DNA from: CAZFAI01 sp964516555
GTDB lineage: Bacteria; Patescibacteriota; Microgenomatia; UBA12405
Length of the DNA stretch: 23,158 bases
Reading direction: 5' to 3'
NCBI GenBank assembly: GCA_964516555.1
Contig: CAZFAI010000010.1
Location: 1 to 23,158 of the forward strand
Translations under genes and position numbers: made by a program
Shown: positions 6,772-13,728 of the stretch, one piece after another
Position numbering within the stretch: the stretch's first letter is position 1
Layout of the letters: every line of letters starts with the position of its first letter
The notes under the pieces: model-generated
What the model was told of the DNA's origin: nothing
Databases searched by the model: none
What the model saw: only the letters and a program-made list of their open reading frames with translations

Positions 6772-7845
6772 ATGAACACAAAAATAAGAGAGCTAATAAA
6801 AATGGCTGTAGCCAACAAGGCTTCGGATATCCATTTGACTGTTGGAGAAATTCCAAAAATTAGGATCAACGGAGAGCTTCGCGAGGTTTCAAGCTTTTCA
6901 GCAACCGAGAATAGTCAGGAAATGGAGGAGATGATATTTTCAATGTTAAATGAGGAGCAGAAAAAGCGGATAATACAAAATCGAGAATTTGATTTGTCGG
7001 TAGCTGTTGAAGAAACGAGATTGAGGGCTAACGTTTATTACCAGTTAAACAAGTTGTCGTGTGCTTTAAGATTGGTATCGACTTCTATTCCAAGCTTTGA
7101 ACAACTTAATCTCCCAAAAAGCTTTAATTCGTTTATTAAGTTGAAACAGGGGTTTGTCTTGGTTACCGGACCGACTGGCCAAGGAAAGTCAACAACAGTG
7201 GCTTCAATGTTAAATGAGGTGAATAAGAGCAGAAACTGTCACATGGTGACGATAGAAGATCCAATTGAATATGTTATTAAGCCACAGAAAGCTCTGATTT
7301 CCCAAAGAGAGCTGGGGTCCGATACGGTATCTTTTGATCTGGCCCTGAGATCTTGTTTAAGGCAGGATCCCAACGTTGTGTTTGTCGGAGAAATGAGGGA
7401 TTTGGAGACAATATCTTCGGCGTTAACAGTGGCTGAAACAGGGCATTTGGTGTTCTCTACTTTGCACACAAATTCAGCAGCACAAACGATTGACAGAATT
7501 ATAGATGTGTTCCCTGAAGGGGCAAAAGGTCAGGTGAGAGTGCAGTTGGCGTCTGTGATTACCGCGGTTATCTCCCAGAGACTACTCCCCCGTCTTAGCG
7601 GTGGTTTGATACCGGCCTTTGAGTTGATGTTTGCCACACCGGCAGTAAAAAATGCTATCCGGGAAGGAAAAACCCACATGTTAGACAATATAATTCAGAC
7701 CAGTTCGGATGCAGGAATGATGAATCTTGAGACTTATTTGGCCACTTTAATAAAACAGGGCGAGGTTAGCGAAGAAGTGGCAATGGATTATTGTTTGCGT
7801 CCTTCCGAATTACAGAGTAAATTAAGAAGTGTAAGAATAAAATGA
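6772..7845 (+). CDS. pilT: Type IV pilus retraction ATPase PilT
   Basis: PilT powers pilus retraction, the basis of twitching and of DNA or phage uptake. The 357 residues show NKASDIHLTVG at 15-25, Walker A GPTGQGKS at 133-140, the Asp box TIEDPIEY at 160-167, LISQRELG at 175-182, Walker B VVFVGEMRD at 202-210, the His box TGHLVFSTLHTN at 223-234, and the PilT-specific AIREGKTHML at 295-304. It lacks the PilB zinc cysteines and the long N-domain, which supports the retraction assignment. Position 137 is Gln in the P-loop (GQGK rather than GSGK), as in many PilT proteins. No Shine-Dalgarno is visible in the A-rich gap after pilB. The stop overlaps the pilC start (ATGA). Confidence 0.96.
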   Translation: MNTKIRELIKMAVANKASDIHLTVGEIPKIRINGELREVSSFSATENSQEMEEMIFSMLNEEQKKRIIQNREFDLSVAVEETRLRANVYYQLNKLSCALRLVSTSIPSFEQLNLPKSFNSFIKLKQGFVLVTGPTGQGKSTTVASMLNEVNKSRNCHMVTIEDPIEYVIKPQKALISQRELGSDTVSFDLALRSCLRQDPNVVFVGEMRDLETISSALTVAETGHLVFSTLHTNSAAQTIDRIIDVFPEGAKGQVRVQLASVITAVISQRLLPRLSGGLIPAFELMFATPAVKNAIREGKTHMLDNIIQTSSDAGMMNLETYLATLIKQGEVSEEVAMDYCLRPSELQSKLRSVRIK

Positions 7846-9056
7846 CAAAATATGCTTTTAGGGCAAAAGATTGGAGTGGTAAAACAATAAAGGGCGTGTT
7901 GGATATGGCCAATAAAAAGGAGGTGGTGGAGTCAATTAAGAGTAGTGGATTGATACCGTTGTCGGTGGCAGAAAAGAGGAGTGGTACTCTGGATGAATTA
8001 AACAAGAAAGTTTTGGGGAGGGTAAATTTGAAGAAAGTATCTTCATTTACCAGACAATTGTCAACGATGATGACTGCTGGGTTGACCCTGACTGATGCTT
8101 TATCAATGTTAAAGAATCAGACGGATGAGAGCGGTCAGCTATATGAAATTATTGACGATGCGCTAAATACTGTCCGTGGTGGTCATTCGCTGGGAAGTGC
8201 TTTGGAAAAGTATAAAGGTGTTTTTGGTGAAGCTTATGTAGCATCGATAAATGCCGGTGAGGAGGGAGGAGTTTTGGAGGAAGTATTGTCGAAACTGGCT
8301 ATTGGCTTGGAGAACGAGAATGAATTCCAGGGAAAAGTTAAGGGAGCTATGATATATCCAGCCATTGTAATCTTTGGAATGATTGCCGTGGCGATATTGA
8401 TGATGGTGGTGGTGATTCCTAAACTGATGACTTTGTATGAAGATTTTGGTACAGCGGAGTTACCGACTGCAACTAAGATATTGATGTCAATCTCTAATGT
8501 AGCTTCGAAGTTTTGGTTTTTGATACCTCTGGGTTTGTTTGCTATGATTTCGGCCTTTAGAACCGCTTATCAAAATAAGGACATGAAACTAAAAATCGAT
8601 ACTTATAAATTCAAGATTCCGATTGTTGGCGAACTGATTAAAAAGACGATTATGGCAAATACTACTCGAACGTTGTCCATGCTGTTGTCTGCCGGGATTT
8701 CATTGGTGGAGTCATTGAGGATTGTGGCTAATGTGGCCGGAAACGAGCAATACTACCAGGCATATATGAAAATATCTGAGAGGGTTCAAAAAGGTTTTGG
8801 AATTGCCAATTCGTTTGAGGATACAAGTGTGTTCCCTCCGATTGTGAATCAGATGGTAGAAACCGGTGAGGCAACCGGAAAATTGGACGAAGTTTTGATG
8901 AAGGTGTCGGATTATTTTTCGACGGAGGCTGAGCAGTCAGTAAAAGCTCTAACTTCGGCCATGGAGCCTCTGATTATGATAGTTTTGGGAATCGGGGTGG
9001 CTTTTTTGGTAATTGCCGTAATAATGCCGATTTATAACTTGACATCGTCATTTTAG
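7842..9056 (+). CDS. pilC: Type IV pilus inner-membrane platform protein PilC
   Basis: PilC/GspF is the polytopic platform that couples the ATPases to the pilin subunits. The 404-residue length is normal. It has two T2SSF domains: the first with FTRQLSTMMTAGLTLTDAL at 69-87 and INAGEEGGVLEEVL at 136-149, the second with the parallel RTLSMLLSAGISLVESL at 276-292 and MVETGEATGKLDEVL at 338-352. Membrane segments are visible at about 172-196, 223-240 and 374-399. The start codon overlaps the pilT stop by 4 bases (ATGA), so translation is probably coupled. The end of the gene contains the promoter of the next pilin. Confidence 0.97.
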   Translation: MTKYAFRAKDWSGKTIKGVLDMANKKEVVESIKSSGLIPLSVAEKRSGTLDELNKKVLGRVNLKKVSSFTRQLSTMMTAGLTLTDALSMLKNQTDESGQLYEIIDDALNTVRGGHSLGSALEKYKGVFGEAYVASINAGEEGGVLEEVLSKLAIGLENENEFQGKVKGAMIYPAIVIFGMIAVAILMMVVVIPKLMTLYEDFGTAELPTATKILMSISNVASKFWFLIPLGLFAMISAFRTAYQNKDMKLKIDTYKFKIPIVGELIKKTIMANTTRTLSMLLSAGISLVESLRIVANVAGNEQYYQAYMKISERVQKGFGIANSFEDTSVFPPIVNQMVETGEATGKLDEVLMKVSDYFSTEAEQSVKALTSAMEPLIMIVLGIGVAFLVIAVIMPIYNLTSSF

Positions 9057-9067
9057 TAGTCAATAAT
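9039..9067 (+). promoter_or_regulatory. Strong promoter of the first pilin, inside the end of pilC
   Basis: A consensus -35 TTGACA (9039-9044), a 17-bp spacer and AATAAT (9062-9067, 5 of 6 matches to TATAAT) overlap the last codons and stop of pilC. The start site would be near 9074, leaving a leader of about 27 bases that ends in a run of A before the pilin ATG. Among the promoters proposed here, this is the only one directly serving a structural gene that would leave a normal short leader. Confidence 0.72.
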
Positions 9068-9100
9068 GATATTAACAAGCTATTAATTGTTTAAAAAAAA

Positions 9101-9790
9101 ATGAAAAGGAAAATAAATTATTCGCAGGGTTTTACCCTGGTGGAACTTTTAATCGTTATCGCTCTAATTGCTATTTTGGCTGTTGGAATTTTGGCAACTA
9201 TTAATCCGGTAGAACAGAGGAATAAAGCCGCTGATGCTAATGCTTTGAATGATGCTGGCGAGGTTTTAAATGCTTATGAGAGGTATTATGCCAATACAAA
9301 TAAATATCCATGGATGATAATCAATCCAGCCTTATTGACTGATACAGCTTTCGGTACTGTTAGCAATAGGATTGGTGGTGGTCTTTGCGGCACTGATGCT
9401 GTCACAGCAGATCCTCAAACGGCATGTACTACTTATGACTATCAAGGAGGATTGATCGCAACAGATGAGCTAAAAGCTTCGTTTTTGAATAAAGGATATA
9501 CGTATAGTGGTACATCGGTACCGGCAGGCACTACTTATAACCTTTTGAATATGTTGTTTGTATACAAGACAGGAGCTGCTGAAAACAATTCGATTTATGT
9601 TTGTCACGTACCAAAGGCAAAAGCTAATAGAACCAGTGCAAACAGATTAAAGGTGTTGACTTTTGATGCAAATGGTACTCCCACAGGCATTGCCGATGCG
9701 CCGGCTGGTTCCTTTGATACTAGTGGTAATCCTTTAGCGACATATACTTTCCAGGATACGGCTACTTCTTTATTTAAATGTGTGCCTTAG
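9101..9790 (+). CDS. Type IV prepilin, probable major pilin
   Basis: This is a type IVa-like prepilin of 229 residues. The leader MKRKINYSQG ends in the PilD cleavage glycine and is followed by FTLVELLIVIALIAILAVGI, with Glu at +5 of the mature protein and a roughly 25-residue hydrophobic alpha1. Mature residues include YYANTNKYPW, the usual end of alpha1, then a variable domain with several Cys (LCGTD, TACTT, YVCHV, FKCVP) that could form disulfides. It differs from the five pilins farther downstream in lacking their ARDxxRKxDL helix pattern. It has its own strong promoter in pilC and a strong terminator 20 bases after its stop, which suggests separate, high-level expression. Being the main shaft subunit is an inference. 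Confidence 0.9.
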   Translation: MKRKINYSQGFTLVELLIVIALIAILAVGILATINPVEQRNKAADANALNDAGEVLNAYERYYANTNKYPWMIINPALLTDTAFGTVSNRIGGGLCGTDAVTADPQTACTTYDYQGGLIATDELKASFLNKGYTYSGTSVPAGTTYNLLNMLFVYKTGAAENNSIYVCHVPKAKANRTSANRLKVLTFDANGTPTGIADAPAGSFDTSGNPLATYTFQDTATSLFKCVP

Positions 9791-9810
9791 TGATTAGTAC
9801 AAGTTAATTA

Positions 9811-9838
9811 AAACCTCCCGGACTTCCGGGAGGTTTTT
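9811..9838 (+). terminator. Rho-independent terminator after the first pilin
   Basis: CCTCCCGG (9814-9821), loop ACTT and CCGGGAGG (9826-9833) form a perfect 8-bp GC stem followed by TTTTT. The A-run before the stem extends the pairing and would give a weaker terminator on the other strand. It separates the pilin from pilD. Confidence 0.92.
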
Positions 9839-9840
9839 GG

Positions 9841-9870
9841 TTGGAAGAAAGTGCGATATTCAGCTAGAAT
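9841..9870 (+). promoter_or_regulatory. Candidate promoter of pilD
   Basis: TTGGAA (9841-9846), an 18-bp spacer and TAGAAT (9865-9870) follow directly after the terminator. The hexamer ends 5 bases before the pilD ATG, so transcription would start at or beside the start codon. The match is moderate, but a promoter is needed here because the terminator ends the upstream unit. Confidence 0.5.
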
Positions 9871-9875
9871 GAAGC

Positions 9876-10667
9876 ATGGAAATTATTCTGGGTTTGTTTG
9901 TTTTTATTTTGGGCTTGTGCGTTGGATCGTTTGTAAATATGTTGGTATACCGTACGGCGGTGAGCTATGGATTAAAAAAAAATAAACCGAAGGTTAAGGA
10001 AGAAAAATTTAGTTATTGTGATTATTGCGGGGAAAGATTGAAGGTTTGGGAAAATATTCCGGTGGTATCCTGGTTGTTACAAGGAGGGAAAACCAGGTGC
10101 TGTAGAAAAAAACTACCACTCACCTACCCTATTGTGGAACTGCTGACAGGATTTTTATTTTTGGGGCAGTTTAATATTTCAAGTTTAATTCCGGGAGAGT
10201 TATTTTTGTCATTTTTGATTATTACTTTTATGGTGTTTTCGGCGGTGTTTGATTTTTATTATATGGTATTGCCGGATTTTTCGACATTGATCTTATTTTT
10301 GTCAGCGGTGGTGTTGAATTTTGTTAATGGTAGTTTATTTGTTGGTCCAACTGAGTATCTGTGGACGACGGTGGGAGCGGCAGGGTTTTTGGGGATTTTA
10401 AACGTTTTGACCAGGGGTAAGGGTATGGGTTTGGGAGATGTTAAGTTGGCTTTTTTTATGGGAGTGCTGTTGGGTTGGCCAAAAATTGTGGTGGGTTCTT
10501 ATGGGGCGTTTATTTTTGGGGCGGTGGTGGGGTTATATTTAATGGCGAGGGGAAGAGTGAGGAGGAAGACTTTGGTACCGTTTGGTCCATTTTTGCTACT
10601 TGGGACTTTGATAGCTTGGTGGTTTGGTGATTTTGTGATAGATTTATTTAGACAATGGATAGGTTGA
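9876..10667 (+). CDS. pilD: Prepilin peptidase PilD
   Basis: PilD is the membrane aspartic protease that cuts prepilin leaders after Gly and usually N-methylates the new N-terminus. The 263 residues begin with a hydrophobic segment and GSFVNMLVYR (17-26). A cytoplasmic zinc-finger-like loop follows (C48, C51, C75, C76), then the YPIVELLTG motif (84-92). The catalytic Asp pair is visible as D126 in FDFYYMVLPD and D188 in GLGDVKL. Several membrane spans follow. The second Cys pair is adjacent (RCCRKK) instead of CxxC, so metal binding may be altered. Its 3' end overlaps the next pilin gene by 13 bases, placing peptidase and pilins in one unit. Confidence 0.95.
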   Translation: MEIILGLFVFILGLCVGSFVNMLVYRTAVSYGLKKNKPKVKEEKFSYCDYCGERLKVWENIPVVSWLLQGGKTRCCRKKLPLTYPIVELLTGFLFLGQFNISSLIPGELFLSFLIITFMVFSAVFDFYYMVLPDFSTLILFLSAVVLNFVNGSLFVGPTEYLWTTVGAAGFLGILNVLTRGKGMGLGDVKLAFFMGVLLGWPKIVVGSYGAFIFGAVVGLYLMARGRVRRKTLVPFGPFLLLGTLIAWWFGDFVIDLFRQWIG

Positions 10668-11347
10668 ATCTAAATTATCAAAGAAAAAAAGGCTTTAGTT
10701 TAGTCGAAGTATTGATAGTAATTGCCTTAGTGGCAATTTTGGGAGCGATAATGTATGGGACTTTTAATCCTGGGTCACAAGTTGATAAAGGTTATGATGC
10801 TCGGAAAAAGAAGGACTTGGCAAGGATAAAGGTAGCGTTTGAGGAGTACTACAATGATAAAGGTTGCTATCCAAGCCAAGATTTAATTTACAATTCGTGG
10901 AGACTTCACCAAACAGATAGGTGTAATACGGCCGTTGCGGGCTTCCCGTGGTTAAGTCCTTGGCCGTGCCAACCGGATGGGGTCCCCTACAAGATTTCTG
11001 TTGATTCTAGTGATTGCCCAAAGTGGTACAAGGCTTTTGCACAGTTGGGTAATCGGAATGATTCTGATATTCCTGAAGGTTGGTATAGCCGCGAGTTTAG
11101 ACTTTCTGATGAAGCAACGAATCAAGATGTTAATTATGGAGTGTCGAGTACTAATGTTAACTGGTATGACAAATGGGTACACCCAGCTTGTTATCAAAAT
11201 GATGGTCCGGGATCGTATAACTGTGTGTATGTCGACTTAAATTGTCAGTCAATTTCATCCGGTTGTGTTGGTCCTAATTGTTATTTAACAAATTGCATTC
11301 CAGATTGTCAGGTGGCAAGGTGTTCAAAAGAAAGTTTTGATCCTTAA
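10655..11347 (+). CDS. Type IV prepilin, Cys-rich C-terminus
   Basis: A 230-residue prepilin with leader MDRLNLNYQRKKG and mature start FSLVEVLIVIALVAILGAIM, carrying Glu+5. The pilin helix continues with DARKKKDLARIKVAFEEYY and the usual KGCYP turn. The rest of the protein contains 12 Cys, seven of them packed into the last 50 or so residues (LNC, SGC, PNC, TNC, PDC, ARC and neighbours), so the globular head is likely stabilised by disulfides. The ATG lies inside the end of pilD. No Shine-Dalgarno is seen, so translation is probably coupled to pilD. It is a pilin by its N-terminus; its role (alternative shaft or minor subunit) is unknown. Confidence 0.88.
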   Translation: MDRLNLNYQRKKGFSLVEVLIVIALVAILGAIMYGTFNPGSQVDKGYDARKKKDLARIKVAFEEYYNDKGCYPSQDLIYNSWRLHQTDRCNTAVAGFPWLSPWPCQPDGVPYKISVDSSDCPKWYKAFAQLGNRNDSDIPEGWYSREFRLSDEATNQDVNYGVSSTNVNWYDKWVHPACYQNDGPGSYNCVYVDLNCQSISSGCVGPNCYLTNCIPDCQVARCSKESFDP

Positions 11348-11350
11348 CGT

Positions 11351-11914
11351 ATGAAAAAATGGAACAAAAAATGTATGATTAAATTAATAATGAAAAAACA
11401 AGCAAGAGGCCGTGCCTGCCGGCAGGCAGGTTTTACGTTAGTAGAGCTTTTGGTAGTAATTGCTATCATATCTATTTTGACAGTGATCACCGTATCGCAG
11501 TTTAATACGGCTAGAATGAGGTCCCGGGATGTGCAGAGAAAGGGAGACCTAAACGGTGTTTACAAGGCACTAATACTTTATTACAGCGATTATGGAGAGT
11601 TCCCAGATCCTGAAAGTGATATAGGAAGTGAGCAAATAAATTCGCTTTGGGAAGGAAGAGATTTCATTGGAGGTGACGGGTATATTTACTTTAAAGGTAT
11701 GCCACATGAGAAAAGTTACCCAGCACATCCACAATATTGCTATGAAATTAGCAGGGATGCTGTTGATGACCCAATCAAGAAGATGGCTTTGTACGCCAAG
11801 CTGGAAAATGTGAATGATGAAAGTTTTGGCGGTCCATATACTTGTGAAAGTGGCACTGATTATAATTATGTAATTTACAGCCCGAATGCGGGACCAGGAG
11901 ATTTTAATGACTAA
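11351..11914 (+). CDS. Type IV prepilin with repeat-derived long leader
   Basis: A 187-residue prepilin whose leader is unusually long (27 residues from the first ATG) and ends RGRACRQAG just before the cleavage site. The mature protein starts FTLVELLVVIAIISILTVIT with Glu+5, then has RSRDVQRKGDLNGVYKAL and YYSDYGEFP, as in the neighbouring pilins. The end of the leader is encoded by a GC-rich palindromic repeat (11405-11430). In-frame ATGs at 11351, 11375 and 11390 are all possible starts, and none has a clear Shine-Dalgarno; the shortest gives a 14-residue leader. The 3' end overlaps the next pilin's start by 8 bases. Confidence 0.85.
   Translation: MKKWNKKCMIKLIMKKQARGRACRQAGFTLVELLVVIAIISILTVITVSQFNTARMRSRDVQRKGDLNGVYKALILYYSDYGEFPDPESDIGSEQINSLWEGRDFIGGDGYIYFKGMPHEKSYPAHPQYCYEISRDAVDDPIKKMALYAKLENVNDESFGGPYTCESGTDYNYVIYSPNAGPGDFND
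11405..11430 (+). repeat. Palindromic repeat inside a prepilin leader, copy 1
   Basis: A 26-bp GC-rich block that shares 22 of 26 bases with the block at 12377-12402. It contains the perfect 14-bp palindrome GCCTGCCGGCAGGC (11414-11427). It is read in frame as RGRACRQA followed by the cleavage Gly. It stands out sharply from the AT-rich surroundings. Confidence 0.8.
11896..11900 (+). promoter_or_regulatory. Shine-Dalgarno that fixes the start of the next pilin
   Basis: AGGAG ends 6 bases before the ATG at 11907, the ideal spacing. It selects the short leader MTKKG over the longer reading from an ATG at 11886. It shows that this organism does use Shine-Dalgarno sites inside operons. Confidence 0.7.
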
Positions 11915-12347
11915 AAAAGGGTTTACTTTGGTAGAACTATTAGTGGCAATTGGAATTATTGCTACGCTGGCAGCAATACTGCTGCCAAATTTGATGGGTG
12001 CCAGGGAGAGGGCGCGGGATGCCCAAAAGAAGCAGGATTTGGATTCTGTTAAGAGTGCCTTGAGGCTTTATTATAATGATCATGGACAATATCCTTTTGA
12101 TCCACCTATTGCTGCGATTACTTATAACCAAAATGGACAGGTATTACTAAGCAATTATTTGAGTACATACATGCCAAATCTCGAAAATATTGGTTTTGAA
12201 TTTGATTATTGGGTAAGTGGAGATAGAGATAAATTTAGGTTGAGAGTCGAAACTGAGTCTGGCCGAGTTGAGGATAACACGGCATCACAAACTAAATGCG
12301 GGGAGACTACCATTGCACCAACATATTATATGATTTGTGCTAATTAA
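11907..12347 (+). CDS. Type IV prepilin with short leader
   Basis: A 146-residue prepilin starting MTKKG, followed by FTLVELLVAIGIIATLAAIL with Glu+5. The helix continues RERARDAQKKQDLDSVKSAL and ends YYNDHGQYP, the common pattern of this cluster. The head domain is small and has only two Cys near the C-terminus (KCGET, ICAN), which could form a C-terminal disulfide loop. The start is supported by a Shine-Dalgarno at 11896-11900 and by the typical leader length. Its first codons overlap the end of the preceding pilin, and the next pilin starts 5 bases after its stop. Confidence 0.88.
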   Translation: MTKKGFTLVELLVAIGIIATLAAILLPNLMGARERARDAQKKQDLDSVKSALRLYYNDHGQYPFDPPIAAITYNQNGQVLLSNYLSTYMPNLENIGFEFDYWVSGDRDKFRLRVETESGRVEDNTASQTKCGETTIAPTYYMICAN

Positions 12348-12352
12348 AATTT

Positions 12353-12820
12353 ATGAAAAATATGAACAATAAAATTAGAGGCCATGCCATTCGGCAGGCA
12401 GGATTTACACTTTTTGAGTTATTGGTCAGTATTTCGATTATCGGAATATTGGTGGCGGTAGCTTCGGTCTCCTATTCCGGAGCCCAGAAGAAAGCCAGAG
12501 ACGCCAGGCGGAAGGAAGATATAAATATGATTCACAAGGCAGCGGAACAATACTATTCTCAGACAAGCTACGCTTATCCGGGTTCTGCGGGAACCTGGAC
12601 GTCGGGTACTGGTGATGTTGTTTTACAAGTGTTCCCCGTAGATCCGAAGGATGGAGTTGCCGGTTTTGGGTATACTTATACTCCCAATATTCCTGTGGCT
12701 GGCGGATATTGTGTCTGTGCATTATTAGATGAGGCTACCGGCAATTCTACAAATAGATTATGCAATAGCTTTGTTAGTACTGGTGCAGGAGGTTATTATT
12801 GTGCCAAAAATGTCCAATGA
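12353..12820 (+). CDS. Type IV prepilin with repeat-derived leader
   Basis: A 155-residue prepilin with leader MKNMNNKIRGHAIRQAG and mature start FTLFELLVSISIIGILVAVA (Glu+5). It has the KKARDARRKEDINMI helix and an atypical turn, YYSQTSYAYP. Later residues VDPKDGVAGFGYTY and YCVCALLDEATG resemble the head of the next pilin (TDPKTGANYGYRR, YEVCALLEGTG), so these two are probably duplicates. The leader's last nine residues are encoded by the second copy of the palindromic repeat. A second in-frame ATG at 12362 would give a shorter leader. The stop overlaps the next start (ATGA). Confidence 0.87.
   Translation: MKNMNNKIRGHAIRQAGFTLFELLVSISIIGILVAVASVSYSGAQKKARDARRKEDINMIHKAAEQYYSQTSYAYPGSAGTWTSGTGDVVLQVFPVDPKDGVAGFGYTYTPNIPVAGGYCVCALLDEATGNSTNRLCNSFVSTGAGGYYCAKNVQ
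12377..12402 (+). repeat. Palindromic repeat inside a prepilin leader, copy 2
   Basis: This block matches 22 of 26 bases of the one at 11405-11430. The centre has decayed (TGCC ATTC GGCA in place of the perfect palindrome) but can still pair as a short hairpin. It is in frame, encoding RGHAIRQA before the cleavage Gly, so the peptide pattern is kept although the palindrome is not. Confidence 0.75.
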
Positions 12821-13209
12821 GTATGAAAAATAGAGGTTTTACACTAATCGAACTAATAGTTGCTATAACAATAATTGCCGTGATAACTGCATTGGCGGTG
12901 GTCAATTTTGGCGGGACGAACAGGAGAGCCCGAGACAGCCGGAGGATGGCGGACTTGGAAAAAATTAGAATTGCGTTAGAAAGCTATAGGCAGCAAAGTA
13001 GTACCAACGTGTATCCAACAAGTATTGGTGTGCTGGTTACTGGTAATTTTTTACAGGCTCAACCAACAGATCCAAAAACAGGAGCTAATTATGGCTATAG
13101 AAGAATAACGAACTACACCTACGAGGTGTGTGCTCTTTTGGAAGGGACCGGAGTGGCGCCGTCTTCGATGTGTAGCGGCAGCTATAATTATCGGGTTATT
13201 AATCCTTAA
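12817..13209 (+). CDS. Type IV prepilin
   Basis: A 130-residue prepilin with leader MSMKNRG and mature start FTLIELIVAITIIAVITALA (Glu+5), then RRARDSRRMADLEKIRIAL and a turn near NVYP. The small head shares DPKTGANYGY and VCALLEGTG with the preceding pilin. The ATG at 12817 overlaps the previous stop (ATGA), which suggests coupling. An alternative is a TTG at 12799, which sits 6 bases after AGGAGG (12787-12792) and would add MCQKCP to the leader. That purine block also encodes Gly-Gly of the previous protein, so it may be coincidence. Leader length favours the ATG. Confidence 0.86.
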   Translation: MSMKNRGFTLIELIVAITIIAVITALAVVNFGGTNRRARDSRRMADLEKIRIALESYRQQSSTNVYPTSIGVLVTGNFLQAQPTDPKTGANYGYRRITNYTYEVCALLEGTGVAPSSMCSGSYNYRVINP

Positions 13210-13697
13210 TGGGATATAAAAAAGGATTTAGCTTGATTGAGTTAATTGTGATGATTGCAGTGATGGGATTGTTGGCCGGAGGGGCAGTGGTGTTTATAAA
13301 TAGATTCAATGCCCAACAAAAATTTACTTCTTCAGTAGAAAAAACTATAATCCAATTAAGGCTGGCTAGAAATTATGCAGTGACATTGCAGACTCCCAAA
13401 GATGATGGTAATTTGACTGCAGTGGAGGTGACTATATCGGGTGGTATGATGAGGGCAAGGGCGTTATATGGTGCTGATGTTCAGGAATATTTTAATGTGA
13501 AGGTCGTAGAAGATGGAATAACAGTTGTACCGTCAGGTACGATAAGATTTGCTCCGGTGACGGGAAAATTGCTTGGTTCTGATTATAAAATTGGATCAGC
13601 AGCCGATATTACTATTGATTTTTCTTCTCCGGAGTTGAGCATTGTGGGTGGAACAAAGATAAGAATTAGTAAATCGGGTATTATTTCAGAAATGTAA
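13209..13697 (+). CDS. Minor pilin, FimT/FimU/GspH-like
   Basis: A 162-residue pseudopilin with the very short leader MGYKKG and mature start FSLIELIVMIAVMGLLAGGA (Glu+5). The helix region QQKFTSSVEKTIIQLRLARNYAV is typical of GspH/FimT proteins, which have LR.aRs.Av at this point, and the protein ends in a strand-rich domain (GTIRFAPVTGKL, GTKIRISKSG). It lacks the ARDxxRKxDL pattern and the YP turn of the preceding pilins. Its start overlaps the previous stop by one base (TAATG). By position it is the first of a FimU/PilV/PilW-type series. Minor pilins of this class prime assembly and sit at the pilus tip. Confidence 0.83.
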   Translation: MGYKKGFSLIELIVMIAVMGLLAGGAVVFINRFNAQQKFTSSVEKTIIQLRLARNYAVTLQTPKDDGNLTAVEVTISGGMMRARALYGADVQEYFNVKVVEDGITVVPSGTIRFAPVTGKLLGSDYKIGSAADITIDFSSPELSIVGGTKIRISKSGIISEM

Positions 13698-13711
13698 TAG
13701 AAGCGCTAGTT

Positions 13712-13720
13712 TGTGATAAT
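13712..13720 (+). promoter_or_regulatory. Candidate extended -10 promoter of the PilV-like gene
   Basis: TGTGATAAT (TGn plus GATAAT, 5 of 6 matches) ends 8 bases before the ATG at 13729. The -35 region is poor. The spacing is that of the other leaderless candidates. A 6-bp palindrome AGCGCT lies just upstream at 13702-13707. Confidence 0.5.
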
Positions 13721-13728
13721 CTTAATTA

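Noticed and set aside
11886..11906. ATG at 11886 as start of the short-leader pilin
   Set aside because: AGGAG at 11896-11900 points to the ATG at 11907, and MTKKG is a typical short prepilin leader.
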